A stretch of 64,000 nucleotides of DNA from Chryseobacterium cucumeris (GCF_001593385.1 NZ_LUVZ01000044.1:124001-188000), one strand, 5' to 3'. Shown: positions 45,301 through 54,184, numbered from the stretch's first letter. Numbers and translations: made by a program. Notes: generated from the sequence alone by a model not told the origin.

Positions 45301-46822
45301 TCCAACATTTACAACTACACATACAACAGCTACTGTTACCATCACGGGAGCAGGAGTGAGCTATGTGGTGAGATACAGAGCTCAGGGAACAACAGCTTGG
45401 ACGCAAGTATATGCTTCAGCACAATTGGGTAACCTTCCGTTAGTAATCACCGGATTGACACCAGCAACTACTTATGAAGTAGAGGTAGCAGCAATTTGTG
45501 GAGATATCGTTGGAACAGCAACTCCAATCAAGACATTCACTACAAGATGTGATCCTACTCCTCCAAATGTAACAGTAAGTAACATTACTCCAACAACAGC
45601 ATTGATTACATGGGCTCCGCTTGCAGCAAGCTCTACGTATACAATGAGATGGAGAAAAGTAGGTACTACTACATGGGCAACTATAAGTTTACCAGCAGCT
45701 CCTGCAAATACTTATGTATTGGGAAGTGCAACTCCTTTAGAGCCATATACAACTTATGAAGTACAGATTGCTAACCAGTGTAATGGTGAAACAACATTGA
45801 ATCCATATTCTAACCCTAAAGTATTTACTACAGAAAGAATATGCCAAATTCCGCCTCCAGGATTGACAATTACTCAATTGCTTCCTACATCAGCGGCAAT
45901 TCAATGGGATCCGTTCCCTGGAGCAACGTATGTTCTTAGATATAGAAAAGTAGGTATTCCAAGTTGGACAGAAGTACCATCATTAGTTAATAACCTTGTA
46001 TTGACAGGTCTTACGGAATTAACAAAATATGAAATGCAGGTAGTGAATATCTGTAACGGTACGCCAGGAAACTATACTCCTCCTTACTACTTTACAACAC
46101 CTACCGTAATCTACTGTAAGATGAAAGGTGAAAACTCTACAGGAGAGCATATCTCTAAAGTTACTGTGAAGCCTACAGGTAAGAAAACAATGGAGAATGA
46201 ATCCGGAGCTTCTACTTATACAGATTATACTGGAGTTCCTAAAACATTTATCGAGATGATCCAGGGATCAACTGACAATGAGATCATCATTGAGAAAAAA
46301 TGGACAGGAACTACTTACAATGAAGGAATCGCAGTTTGGATTGACTTCAACAGAAACGGAGAGTTTGACATCAACGAAAGAGTATTTAATTCTTCACCTA
46401 ATTCAAACAGCCCTGTTTCAGGTAAATTCAATGTACCTGCAGATGCTTTTGTAAGTATGACAGATTATAAGTATGTAGTGATGAGAGTAGCGATGTCTAG
46501 AGACGGTATCCCTGTGAACTGTACTGACTTCAAAAACGGAGAAGTAGAGGATTACACGGTAAGAATCTCTAAACCGATTGTTGCTAATCCAATTGATCAG
46601 ACAAGTGTTATGATTTATCCTAACCCGGTAAGCTCAGTATTGTTTGTGAAAAATGTTAGCAAGAGAGCTAAATACAAAATCTACAATGCTGCTGGGCAGG
46701 TAATTGCTGACGGTATCTTACTAAACAACCAGATCAATGTAAGCAGATTGATTAACGGTGTTTATGTAATTGATATCGACGATAACGGTAATACTACCCA
46801 AAAGAAATTTATCAAAGAATAA
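42392..46822 (+). CDS. Large secreted multidomain FN3/GEVED protein with type IX sorting tail
   Basis: The 1476-residue protein has a signal peptide (FFTSLILFLCLICTGFVSKVSAQ) and an N-terminal beta domain to ~205. Then come six fibronectin type III domains, each opening with C-x-P-P-like segments (CSTAPPTNITVSN near 213, then near 466, 718, 962, 1052, 1150), interleaved with four GEVED domains whose motif W-I/V-DF-N-R-NG-F-x-ERV looks like a calcium-binding loop. The C-terminal 75 residues are a type IX sorting domain (IYPNPVSSVLFV ... NGVYVIDIDDNG). There is no enzymatic domain, so an adhesin or surface binding protein is the best inference. Internal repeats are similar at DNA level. Confidence 0.87.
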   Translation: MKKFFTSLILFLCLICTGFVSKVSAQAGQIGTGTGTSVYLPIRSYYGYSYSQQIYTAAELTTAIGTSNYITAIKFYSTTVAASQAVYKDWVVYMGNTTQNSFTSNTNWVPVSSMTQVFDGVLPNLTNGSWVTLQLSTPFLWNGTDNLVVAVNEKTPDYASSPGTAWGSYNAGANRGIIYYEDSTNPDPASPPSAKDRLADIPRIQLESHPLPACSTAPPTNITVSNLTTTSANVGWYLSSGATYVVRYRPVSGGAWTTINVTTPMVANQIITGLTEQTQYEVQVATVCGGTQGAFSSSVNFTTPALTYCTSGATSTYIDGYINQVSVNAQGAPSMYSNSGQSGYTDYSTDPTRVVTLVRGGTATVSVSKTWPGYQYGFLTGVWIDFNRNGVFEATERVLTSPSNTTTPVTATFTVPTTAGGAYAGNLTTKMRVVLNEYSPISACGTYYYGETEDYAVKLIDLAGCSTAPPSNIMVNNVTPSSANVTWTSTTGATYIVRYRVSPSGAWQQIAVNTPLISNQLLTGLLEQTAYDVQVATVCGGTTGAFSPTVTFTTPALTYCTAGPTSNTATSGYINNVTVTPTNTPIMMSNSGSDNYKDYTADATRVVIFERGSANNKISVNKYWPGSPSSYAVSAWVDFNRNGTFETSERILNTTYNTTTPVTATFAVPTVASGNVYTGTLPTRMRVVMRYFDNANPCGTFTQGEVEDYAVKFVDAQPCSTAPPTNITVNNIGATTATVSWVATAGATYNIRWRVSPSGVWQTATVPAGQNFYGITGLTEQTNYDVQVSTTCNGSTGSYSSTVTFTTPPLTYCQMTGTGTNDHISNVTVTSSNLGVPPMNNTSVQTNYTSYTTPETLITLDVDSQNNKISVAKGWTGATGNDAVTAWIDFDRNGQFTDAERILISPANTTTPVTATFAVPSNSYTGPLTTTMRVVLKRTNAPVMCQNAVDGEVEDYRVRIRPCSNATPNAPTFTTTHTTATVTITGAGVSYVVRYRAQGTTAWTQVYASAQLGNLPLVITGLTPATTYEVEVAAICGDIVGTATPIKTFTTRCDPTPPNVTVSNITPTTALITWAPLAASSTYTMRWRKVGTTTWATISLPAAPANTYVLGSATPLEPYTTYEVQIANQCNGETTLNPYSNPKVFTTERICQIPPPGLTITQLLPTSAAIQWDPFPGATYVLRYRKVGIPSWTEVPSLVNNLVLTGLTELTKYEMQVVNICNGTPGNYTPPYYFTTPTVIYCKMKGENSTGEHISKVTVKPTGKKTMENESGASTYTDYTGVPKTFIEMIQGSTDNEIIIEKKWTGTTYNEGIAVWIDFNRNGEFDINERVFNSSPNSNSPVSGKFNVPADAFVSMTDYKYVVMRVAMSRDGIPVNCTDFKNGEVEDYTVRISKPIVANPIDQTSVMIYPNPVSSVLFVKNVSKRAKYKIYNAAGQVIADGILLNNQINVSRLINGVYVIDIDDNGNTTQKKFIKE

Positions 46823-46842
46823 GTCATTTAAATTTCACATAG

Positions 46843-46876
46843 AATAAGCCTCCATTTTTGGAGGCTTATTTTTTAT
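46843..46876 (+). terminator. Terminator after the FN3/GEVED gene
   Basis: An 11-bp perfect stem (AATAAGCCTCC, 46843-46853 and 46860-46870) is followed by a T run. Confidence 0.9.
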
Positions 46877-46922
46877 TAAATTATCTCATTGGAATAATGT
46901 CTCAGAAATTATTTTTTTGCAG

Positions 46923-46959
46923 AAAAAAACTCGTTAGAAAAGCTTCTAACGAGTTTTTA
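46923..46959 (-). terminator. Terminator of the coaE operon
   Basis: A 15-bp perfect stem (46925-46939 and 46944-46958) directly follows the coaE stop on the minus strand, with A and T runs on both sides so it can act in both directions. Confidence 0.9.
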
Positions 46960-46960
46960 T

Positions 46961-47590
46961 TTATTCGATACTGAAAACTACTTTTTCAGTTTGTTCTTTT
47001 AATTCTTCGAGATTGGTATTGTTATAGATAATACAATCTGCCATTTTTATTTTATCCCTTTCAGGCATCTGTTTTTCCATGACAGCTTCTACCTCACGAT
47101 AAGTTTTGTTATCCCTGTCCATTACTCTTTTAATCCTGATATTATCCTCGGCTGTTACCAGAAGAGACTTATAACATTGTCTGTTAAGTTTCAGTTCAAA
47201 CAATAAAGCTGTTTCTTTAAAAACTAAATATTTGCTTTGTTTCTTAACCCAGTTTTCAAAATCAATTCTTACAGCGGGGTGGATGATCTCATTCAATTGC
47301 TGAAGCAGATCTCTGTTATTAAAAACCTGATCAGCCACAAATTTTCTGTCATATAACCCATTTTCATCATAAGATTCTTTGCCAAGAAGTTCCTTGATTT
47401 TTGTTTTCAGGTCTTCACTCTCATTAACAATGGCTTTAGCTCTGTCATCGGAATAATAAACCGGAAAGCCGAATTCCTCTATAAAGCGCGCTACTGTGGT
47501 TTTTCCAGAACCTATTCCTCCTGTTAAACCAATGATCTTGGGTGCTGGTTCCGGCTCTGTCTGCTGTGTTTCTGAATGTAATTCTTCCAT
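46961..47590 (-). CDS. coaE: Dephospho-CoA kinase
   Basis: The 209-residue protein performs the last step of coenzyme A synthesis. The P-loop GLTGGIGSGKTTVARF follows an unusual 18-residue N-terminal extension rich in Glu/Pro/Gln. Further motifs: FPVYYSDDRAKAIV, IIHPAVRIDFENWV and VTAEDNIRIKRVMDRD. Start at 47590 is the only in-frame ATG before the P-loop; the extension is not conserved in the family. It is nine bases downstream of the MBL gene. Confidence 0.94.
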   Translation of the reverse strand: MEELHSETQQTEPEPAPKIIGLTGGIGSGKTTVARFIEEFGFPVYYSDDRAKAIVNESEDLKTKIKELLGKESYDENGLYDRKFVADQVFNNRDLLQQLNEIIHPAVRIDFENWVKKQSKYLVFKETALLFELKLNRQCYKSLLVTAEDNIRIKRVMDRDNKTYREVEAVMEKQMPERDKIKMADCIIYNNTNLEELKEQTEKVVFSIE

Positions 47591-47599
47591 GATTAAAAA

Positions 47600-48466
47600 T
47601 TAATATCCAAAAACATCATTAAAGCTAAACGTCTCATCAAGTCTCACTCCTTTTTCGGTCATTTTAAGACTTGCCAGCTCATGATGAGCATCGTGCTCAA
47701 AGAACAGTAAATATTCATTGTCTACACATTGCTTCAGGAACTTTGCTTTCTCTTCCATTGTTAAAAGAGGCCTGGTGTCATATCCCATCACATACACCGG
47801 GTTGATATGTCCTGCTGTAGGAATAAGGTCAGCCGCAAAAACAACAGTTTTTTCCTGGTACTGGATGACCGGAAGCATTTGTTTTTCTGTATGTCCGTCT
47901 ACAAAGATAACGTCCATTTTAAGATCAGGAGCGAAACCGTAGTTTCCGGTAGTAGGAAGTGGCAGATAGTTAAGTTGTCCGCTTTCCTGCATTGGCATAA
48001 TGTTTTCCTTCAGGAAACTTGCTTTTTCTCTTGCATTGGGTTCTGTTGCCCATTGCCAGTGATTTTCATTCGTCCAGAAATTAGCATTTTTAAAGGCAGG
48101 TCTGTATCCGGTTTTATCGTCATTCCATTCTATCGCTCCACCACAGTGATCGAAGTGAAGGTGAGTAAGGAATACATCCGTAATGTCCTCCTTTATAAAG
48201 CCATATTTTTTAAGATTCTTATCAAGAGTATCATCTCCCCAAAGAGAGTAGTGACCGAAGAATTTATCATCCTGTTTGTTACCAAGACCACAGTCTACCA
48301 GGATCAGTTTTTTTCCATCTTCAATAAGCAGAGAACGTGTCCCCAGCTCAATCAGGTTTTTTTCGTCTGCCGGGTTCGTTTTTTCCCACAGACTCTTCGG
48401 GACGACTCCGAACATAGCACCGCCGTCCAGTTTAAATTTTCCACATTGTATTGGATATAACTTCAT
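47600..48466 (-). CDS. MBL-fold metallo-hydrolase
   Basis: The 288-residue protein has the metallo-beta-lactamase signature HLHFDHCGG, an upstream ILVDCGLGNKQDD strand, a later His in VDGHTEKQM and Asp in FAADLIP, and a terminal FFEHDAHHE. No signal peptide. Closest in character to lactonase-like or quinolone-response hydrolases, but the substrate cannot be determined. It lies between the PaiB-like gene and coaE with short gaps and is probably co-transcribed. Confidence 0.88.
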   Translation of the reverse strand: MKLYPIQCGKFKLDGGAMFGVVPKSLWEKTNPADEKNLIELGTRSLLIEDGKKLILVDCGLGNKQDDKFFGHYSLWGDDTLDKNLKKYGFIKEDITDVFLTHLHFDHCGGAIEWNDDKTGYRPAFKNANFWTNENHWQWATEPNAREKASFLKENIMPMQESGQLNYLPLPTTGNYGFAPDLKMDVIFVDGHTEKQMLPVIQYQEKTVVFAADLIPTAGHINPVYVMGYDTRPLLTMEEKAKFLKQCVDNEYLLFFEHDAHHELASLKMTEKGVRLDETFSFNDVFGY

Positions 48467-48479
48467 ATGTATATTTTGA

Positions 48480-49091
48480 TTATTTCTTTATTAATTTCAT
48501 TTTCTCTGCAATTTTTCTCGCGTTATCATCAGATTGCTCAAGTTGAGTAATGATGTTGTTAAAATCATCCTCTTTTCTGTTCTGAGAAAGTTTTTGCTTG
48601 ATAAATATTTCAGTTGGAATAACTTTAATCCCAAAAGCGCCCTTCATTTCCTTTTCCACAAATTCCTTTCCCATATCTTTTACCATCATGGGACATTGCT
48701 GAAAACTTTCATATTTGGACGTTAATTTATCCAAATGAGCATATAGCTCATCATGATTCATTATTTCAACTTTTCCGTGAATCTGTACTGCCTCATAATT
48801 CCAGGTGGAAACATTGATATGATCATACCAGCTGCTGGATATATAAGTATGAGCCCCTAAGAAGTCACAAAGAACTTCATCACCATTTTGTAAGGCTTTG
48901 GCCTGGGGATTAGCTCTTGAAATATGAGTTTCAATATAGGCATTTTCAGGATCATCTTCATTAAGCATCATCATAGAATGAGTAGCCCGTATCTTACCGA
49001 CAGAAGAAATCAGTAAAGCAAAAGAATTTTCTTTGATAATCTCTCTCATCAAATCGTAATCTTCACTTCTGTATAATTTAGGTATAAACAT
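48480..49091 (-). CDS. PaiB-family FMN-binding protein
   Basis: The 203-residue protein matches the PaiB/FMN-binding split-barrel family: start MFIPKLYRSEDYDLMREII, ISRANPQAKALQNGDEVLCDF, ISSSWYDHINVSTWNYEAV, and EKEMKGAFGIKVIP. PaiB in Bacillus is described as a negative regulator of sporulation and protease genes; here an FMN-binding oxidoreductase-like role is equally possible. Cytoplasmic. First gene of the run paiB-like, MBL, coaE on the minus strand. Confidence 0.85.
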   Translation of the reverse strand: MFIPKLYRSEDYDLMREIIKENSFALLISSVGKIRATHSMMMLNEDDPENAYIETHISRANPQAKALQNGDEVLCDFLGAHTYISSSWYDHINVSTWNYEAVQIHGKVEIMNHDELYAHLDKLTSKYESFQQCPMMVKDMGKEFVEKEMKGAFGIKVIPTEIFIKQKLSQNRKEDDFNNIITQLEQSDDNARKIAEKMKLIKK

Positions 49092-49133
49092 AAACTAATC
49101 AATTCTCATTAACCTTAAACCTTAAACTTTGAA

Positions 49134-50156
49134 TTAAAATAACTCTCCCGGGTTTTTAGGTCTTGTAATGTTTAAATGTTTGTAAGCTTTATCAGTAACT
49201 TCTCGCCCTCTCGGAGTACGGATAATAAACCCTTCCTGAATCAAAAATGGTTCATATACTTCTTCCAGGGTTTCCGGATTTTCAGCAATAGATGTTGCAA
49301 GAGCCGAGATACCAACTGGTTTTCCTTTAAAGTTTTCAATCATGACGCGCATGATTTTATTGTCCATTTCATCCAGACCAAATTCATCCACATTTAAAGA
49401 GTCCAAAGCATATTTTGTAATCTTGATTTCAATTTCACCATTCCCTTTGATCTCAGCGAAATCACGTACTCTTCTTAGTAATGCATTCGCAATCCTTGGC
49501 GTTCCACGGCTTCTTCTTGCAATTTCTATTGCTGCATCTTCATATATAACTACGCCTAAAACCCTTGCACTTCTCTGAATAATCATAGACAGAAGTTCAA
49601 TAGAATAATATTCCAGCCTGCTTTGAATTCCAAATCGGGCAAGCATTGGTTTTGTAAGCATACCACTTCTTGTCGTAGCACCTACGAGAGTAAAAGGATT
49701 TAGCCCTATCTGTACACTTCTGGCATTAGGGCCTGTTTCCAGCATAATGTCAATCTTGTAATCTTCCATTGCAGAATACAGGTATTCCTCTACCACAGGA
49801 GAAAGACGGTGAATCTCATCAATGAAAAGAACATCATTTTCTTCCAGATTGGTCAGTAAACCAGCTAAACTTCCGGGTTTATCCAATACAGGGCCCGAAG
49901 TAACCTTGCAGTTTACCCCAAGTTCATTAGCAATAATATTGGCTAAAGTCGTTTTACCAAGTCCCGGCGGACCATGTAATAAAACATGATCCAATGCTCC
50001 TCCACGTCTTTTCGCAGCGGTAACAAAAACCTCAAGGTTCTCCAGCGTCTTTCTCTGCCCCGCAAAATCTTTAAAGCTCTGTGGACGGATCTGTTCTTCC
50101 TGCATCAGCTCCTCTCGTGAGTAGTTTTCCTTATCTGGATGTAAAAAATCTGGCAT
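49134..50156 (-). CDS. ruvB: Holliday junction branch-migration ATPase RuvB
   Basis: The 340-residue AAA+ protein has Walker A HGPPGLGKTTLANI, Walker B DVLFIDEIHRLS, sensor region VGATTRSGML, an arginine-finger region and a C-terminal winged helix (EPFLIQEGFIIRTPRGREVT). RuvB hexamers drive branch migration with RuvA. Length and motifs are fully standard. It is 43 bases upstream of the PaiB-like gene in the same orientation. Confidence 0.97.
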   Translation of the reverse strand: MPDFLHPDKENYSREELMQEEQIRPQSFKDFAGQRKTLENLEVFVTAAKRRGGALDHVLLHGPPGLGKTTLANIIANELGVNCKVTSGPVLDKPGSLAGLLTNLEENDVLFIDEIHRLSPVVEEYLYSAMEDYKIDIMLETGPNARSVQIGLNPFTLVGATTRSGMLTKPMLARFGIQSRLEYYSIELLSMIIQRSARVLGVVIYEDAAIEIARRSRGTPRIANALLRRVRDFAEIKGNGEIEIKITKYALDSLNVDEFGLDEMDNKIMRVMIENFKGKPVGISALATSIAENPETLEEVYEPFLIQEGFIIRTPRGREVTDKAYKHLNITRPKNPGELF

Positions 50157-50415
50157 TAATTCATTTCATTTACTTCAAAGATAGCAAATTTAGACAAAGG
50201 TTGAAGGGCAGATTGAGAAAACGTTGAGATTGATAGAGAGGTTTAAGCCAGGGTTGAAAATGAGAACAGCTAAGATTTAAATAATTGGGATATTTTAAGT
50301 ATTTTTGAGAGAAGAAATTATTAATAAAAATTAATGAAATTTTGAATGTTTGGAAAATTGAGTTTGATATAAAATGGATCAGCTTACATCTAAACATCGC
50401 ATTAACTTTAAACTA

Positions 50416-51639
50416 ATGAAATTAATAGGCCCATTTAAACAGGTGGTAACGCTTGCCAACTTACCCTTAAGAGGAAAAATTTCTGATGAGCAGCTGGAAA
50501 TTATTGTAGACGGAGGAATTGTTGTAGATCAGAATACCATCAGGAAAGTTGGAAATTTTGAAACATTGAAAACAGAAAATCCTACCATAGAAATCGAACA
50601 GATTGAAGGAGAACAGATTGTTCTTCCTGCTTTTGTAGATTCACATACCCACATTTGTTTCGGAGGAAACCGTGCGAATGACTTTGCCATGCGTAATGCA
50701 GGAAAAACCTATCTGGAGATTGCGGAAAGCGGTGGTGGAATCTGGAGTTCCGTACAGCATACAAGAAATGCTTCAGAAGAAGAATTGTTAAAAACTTTAG
50801 GAGAAAGAATCAACTTTTTGATTGATCTGGGAATTACGACCATTGAAGTGAAAAGTGGATACGGTCTGGATGTGGAAAACGAGTTGAAGATGCTTAGAAT
50901 TATTAAAAAAGCACAGAATGTAACCAAAGCCACTTTAGTTCCAACGTGTCTTTCAGCCCACTTAAAACCAAGAGATTTTGACGGAAGCAATCCCGAATAT
51001 CTGCAATATATCATCACCGAAATTTTGCCAAAAGTAAAAGAAGAAAGCTTAGCGAATAGAGTAGATATCTTTATTGAAAAGTCTGCTTTTCAGCCGGAAG
51101 AAAGTAAAGAATTCTTGCTTAAAGCAAAAGAATTAGGTTTTGAAATTACGGTTCACGCAGATCAGTTTACCCCTGGAAGTTCAAGAATTGCCGTAGAAGT
51201 AGGAGCGAAGTCTGCAGACCATCTGGAAGCCACAATAGATGAAGACATTCAGTTTCTGGCAGAATCCGATACGGTGGCAACAGCCCTTCCTGGAGCGAGT
51301 TTAGGATTGGGTGAGAAATTTACCCCGGCAAGAAAATTACTAGATGCAGGCGCTATTGTAGCCATTGCTAGTGACTGGAATCCGGGATCTGCCCCAATGG
51401 GAAATTTAATTACTCAGGCTTCTATTTTAGCCACCTTCCAAAAGCTTACTACAGCTGAAGTTTTGGCCGGGATGACCTTCCGTGCTGCTTATGCATTGAA
51501 CCTTGAAGATAGAGGACAACTGGAAGTAGGGAAAAAGGCAGATTTTGTCACTTTCAAAACCAACAATTTCCAGAATGTACTGTATAACCAGGGAAGCCTG
51601 AAAGCAGAACAGGTTTATATTGATGGAAATCTGATATAA
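50416..51639 (+). CDS. hutI: Imidazolonepropionase (histidine degradation)
   Basis: The 407-residue amidohydrolase opens the imidazolone ring to N-formimidoyl-glutamate, the third step of the hut pathway. Motifs: metal-binding FVDSHTHICFGGNRANDF, GGGIWSSVQHTR, VKSGYGLD, and later VHADQFTPGSSR and SDWNPGSAP. The ATG at 50416 gives MKLIGPFKQVVTLANL, the usual N-terminus; an ATG 14 codons upstream (50374) is less likely. hutG follows 73 bases downstream, beyond an inverted repeat. hutH and hutU are not in the window. Confidence 0.94.
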   Translation: MKLIGPFKQVVTLANLPLRGKISDEQLEIIVDGGIVVDQNTIRKVGNFETLKTENPTIEIEQIEGEQIVLPAFVDSHTHICFGGNRANDFAMRNAGKTYLEIAESGGGIWSSVQHTRNASEEELLKTLGERINFLIDLGITTIEVKSGYGLDVENELKMLRIIKKAQNVTKATLVPTCLSAHLKPRDFDGSNPEYLQYIITEILPKVKEESLANRVDIFIEKSAFQPEESKEFLLKAKELGFEITVHADQFTPGSSRIAVEVGAKSADHLEATIDEDIQFLAESDTVATALPGASLGLGEKFTPARKLLDAGAIVAIASDWNPGSAPMGNLITQASILATFQKLTTAEVLAGMTFRAAYALNLEDRGQLEVGKKADFVTFKTNNFQNVLYNQGSLKAEQVYIDGNLI

Positions 51640-51659
51640 AATTATAAATTAACAATATT

Positions 51660-51689
51660 TGTTCTTCAATCATAATCGATTGAAGAACA
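51660..51689. repeat. 12-bp perfect inverted repeat between hutI and hutG
   Basis: TGTTCTTCAATC (51660-51671) and its exact complement (51678-51689) are separated by six bases. There is no following T run, so this is not a classical terminator. It could be an RNA processing or attenuation hairpin, or an operator. Confidence 0.6.
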
Positions 51690-51712
51690 GACAATAGGCA
51701 AATGACTGAATA

Positions 51713-52633
51713 ATGAGTACTATTTGGCAAGGCAGATTGGACGGAGAAGAACTTCTCTATCACAGATTATTTCAAAGAGTTAAAGAAGAACGTAATTACG
51801 ACAACATTGCTGCAGGAGATTTTGCATTGCATGGTTTTGCTGTGGATGAAGGAGTAAGGAGAAATAAAGGCCGTCAGGGAGCGAAAGATGCTCCTGATGT
51901 GATCAGGAAAAATATGTCTAATTTTCCGGTAATTCTTCCGGATTTTTCTCTGCTGGACTTTGGAAATCTTACCTGTGAAGACGGTAATCTGGAAAACGCT
52001 CAGAATAATCTTGCCAAAAATGTCTCAAAAGTACTTCTAAAAGGAGGAAAATCCCTTGTTTTGGGCGGAGGACATGAAGTTACCTATGCTCATTATTTAG
52101 GCGTTAAAACAGCCTTCCCGGAACAGAAAATAGGCATTATTAATATTGATGCCCATTTCGATAACCGACAACCAGAAAATGGAGTAGGACCAAGCTCAGG
52201 AACCGGATTCTGGCAGATTGCTCAGGAAGGTCCCATCAATTCTCTGCATATTGGAATTCAGAGAAACTCCAATACGTTGAAACTTTTTGATACGGCCCAT
52301 CAGTATGGGATGAAATATATCCTGGCAGACGAATTATTTTTTGAAAACCTTACCTCCATCTATCAGCGTATTGATGAATTGCTGGACAATGTAGATTATG
52401 CCTATCTAACCATTTGTATGGACGTTTTTAATGCATCAATCGCTCCCGGTGTTTCGGCTGCTGCTTATAATGGTATCTTTGCAGATGCTGCATTTATGCA
52501 TTTTTACAGGCATATCTTAAAAAATAAAAAATTGGTGGCGCTGGATGTGGCAGAAGTTAACCCTTCTTTCGATATCCAGGACAGAACAGCAAGACTGGCA
52601 GCATGTCTTGTAAATGAATGGCTAATGATGTAA
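51713..52633 (+). CDS. hutG: Formimidoylglutamase
   Basis: The 306-residue ureohydrolase (arginase fold) splits N-formimidoyl-glutamate into glutamate and formamide, the last step of histidine degradation. Metal-binding motifs: GGGHEVTYAHY, NIDAHFDNR and a diverged third motif (TICMDVFNASIAPG) carrying the remaining Asp. The C-terminal VAEVNPSFD segment is typical. It follows hutI in the same direction, consistent with a hut cluster. Confidence 0.92.
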   Translation: MSTIWQGRLDGEELLYHRLFQRVKEERNYDNIAAGDFALHGFAVDEGVRRNKGRQGAKDAPDVIRKNMSNFPVILPDFSLLDFGNLTCEDGNLENAQNNLAKNVSKVLLKGGKSLVLGGGHEVTYAHYLGVKTAFPEQKIGIINIDAHFDNRQPENGVGPSSGTGFWQIAQEGPINSLHIGIQRNSNTLKLFDTAHQYGMKYILADELFFENLTSIYQRIDELLDNVDYAYLTICMDVFNASIAPGVSAAAYNGIFADAAFMHFYRHILKNKKLVALDVAEVNPSFDIQDRTARLAACLVNEWLMM

Positions 52634-52771
52634 GATAAAGTTATATTCTTCCGATAGAGAAAATCATTATTTTATTAACCCTTAAGGAATGGAATTTGCT
52701 AATTTCACCGTGCTTTTAAAATAAAAGCGCTCATAAATTCATTAGCTGAATTTAAAACAGAAATTTATATT

Positions 52772-54064
52772 ATGGAACAATTAATTGAAAGCAAGCTTAT
52801 TAAAGCAGATAAAGCGTTTTCAGTGTGGAGAAAAGTGCCGTTTGAGGAAAGGCAGAAGTTAATTGCAAAAGCAGCGGAAATTTTAAAGAATAATTCGGAG
52901 AAATTTGGGAAAATAATTACTACAGAAATGAATAAACCCATTTCAGAATCTATTGCTGAAGTGGAAAAGTGTGCTTTAATGATGAATTATTATGCCACTG
53001 CTGAAAATATATTAAAACCAGAAAAAGTTGAATCAGAATTTTCTTATTCTGAAGTTCATTATGCCCCGAAAGGGGTAATCTTAGGTGTAATGCCTTGGAA
53101 TTTTCCTTTCTGGCAGGTGCTGAGATTTGCTACTCCTGCGATTTTAGCTGGGAATACAATCGTTTTGAAGCATGCTTCAATTTGTTTCGGAAGTGGAAAT
53201 GCCATTGAAGAAGTACTTCTGGAAGCAGGTTTTCCTGAAGGTATTTTTCAGAATCTTGAAGTGGGACATAAAGCTGTAAAAGAAATCCTTGAACATGATA
53301 CTGTAAAAGGAGTAAGCTTGACAGGCAGCGGAAAAGCCGGAGGAGAAGTAGCTTCAATTGCCGGTTTAAATATTAAAAAATCTTTACTTGAATTAGGCGG
53401 AAGTGATGCTTTCATTATTTTCGAAGATGCGGATCTGGAGGAAGCAGCAAAAGCAGGAGCAAAATCCAGACTTCAAAATTGTGGACAAACCTGTACTGCA
53501 GCAAAAAGATTTATCATTGATGAAAAGATTGAAGATGCGTTTTTACCAATATTCATTGAAGAATATAAGAAATATGAGATTGGAGATCCTTTAGATAAAG
53601 AAACCAAACTGGCAGGAATGGCAAGACCCGATCTTGCCGATGAATTGGAAGCTCAGTTCAACAGGGCATTGGAAAATGGTGCTGAAATCATTATTCCTTT
53701 GGAAAGAGTTTCTGAAAATGAATTTAATCCTGGTTTAATCAGAGTTCAGGAAGGAAATCCTATTTTAAAAGAAGAACTTTTCGGACCTCTGGGTATGGTG
53801 ATGGTTGCGAAAAATGATGAAGAAGCTTTACAGATGGCCAATAATATTCCATTCGGACTTTCCAATTCTGTATGGACTAAGAATAAAGACCGCCAGTTAT
53901 TTTTCATTGAAAACCTTGAATCTGGAACAGTCAATATCAACCGTATGACAAGTTCTGATCCACGTTTTCCATTTGGAGGATCAAAAGCTTCAGGATATGG
54001 AACAGAACTATCTTTATTAGCTTTAAAAGAATTTGTGACCGCTAAGACGATTGTAGGAAATTAA
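52772..54064 (+). CDS. NAD(P)-dependent aldehyde dehydrogenase (succinate-semialdehyde type)
   Basis: The 430-residue protein is a short member of the ALDH family. It has MPWNFPFWQVLRFATPAILAGN (cofactor binding), the general base in LLELGGSDAF, and the catalytic Cys in QNCGQTCTAAKRF, followed by KEELFGPLGMVMV and FPFGGSKASGYGTE. Similar short proteins are annotated as succinate-semialdehyde dehydrogenases; substrate is inferred. No GABA or related genes are near. Confidence 0.88.
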   Translation: MEQLIESKLIKADKAFSVWRKVPFEERQKLIAKAAEILKNNSEKFGKIITTEMNKPISESIAEVEKCALMMNYYATAENILKPEKVESEFSYSEVHYAPKGVILGVMPWNFPFWQVLRFATPAILAGNTIVLKHASICFGSGNAIEEVLLEAGFPEGIFQNLEVGHKAVKEILEHDTVKGVSLTGSGKAGGEVASIAGLNIKKSLLELGGSDAFIIFEDADLEEAAKAGAKSRLQNCGQTCTAAKRFIIDEKIEDAFLPIFIEEYKKYEIGDPLDKETKLAGMARPDLADELEAQFNRALENGAEIIIPLERVSENEFNPGLIRVQEGNPILKEELFGPLGMVMVAKNDEEALQMANNIPFGLSNSVWTKNKDRQLFFIENLESGTVNINRMTSSDPRFPFGGSKASGYGTELSLLALKEFVTAKTIVGN

Positions 54065-54074
54065 AAGGATAAAA

Positions 54075-54139
54075 TGTCATGCCGAGGAAACAAGGAATCT
54101 CAGAGATTCTTCACTTCACTTCGTTGCGTTCAGAATGAC
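54075..54139. repeat. REP-like imperfect palindromic intergenic element
   Basis: A ~65-base element is bounded by TGTCAT (54075-54080) and its complement ATGACA (54134-54139), contains the palindrome AATCTCAGAGATT and a CTTCACTTCACTTCG stretch. This looks like the short dispersed repeats (TGTCAT...AGAATGACA) seen between genes in many Bacteroidota and other genomes. Only one copy lies in the window, so its repeat status rests on resemblance. Confidence 0.6.
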
Positions 54140-54184
54140 AAACTACCATTTATAAGTTAACAGTAAACTTTACACTATAAAATA

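Noticed and set aside
42392..46822. Regular repeated DNA that might suggest a CRISPR or satellite array
   Set aside because: The periodicity comes from FN3/GEVED protein modules within one reading frame; no short direct repeats with unique spacers occur anywhere in the window.
47807..48460. 217-codon plus-strand frame opposite the MBL hydrolase gene
   Set aside because: Antisense shadow: the minus-strand protein has clear MBL motifs and the plus-strand translation shows no family features.
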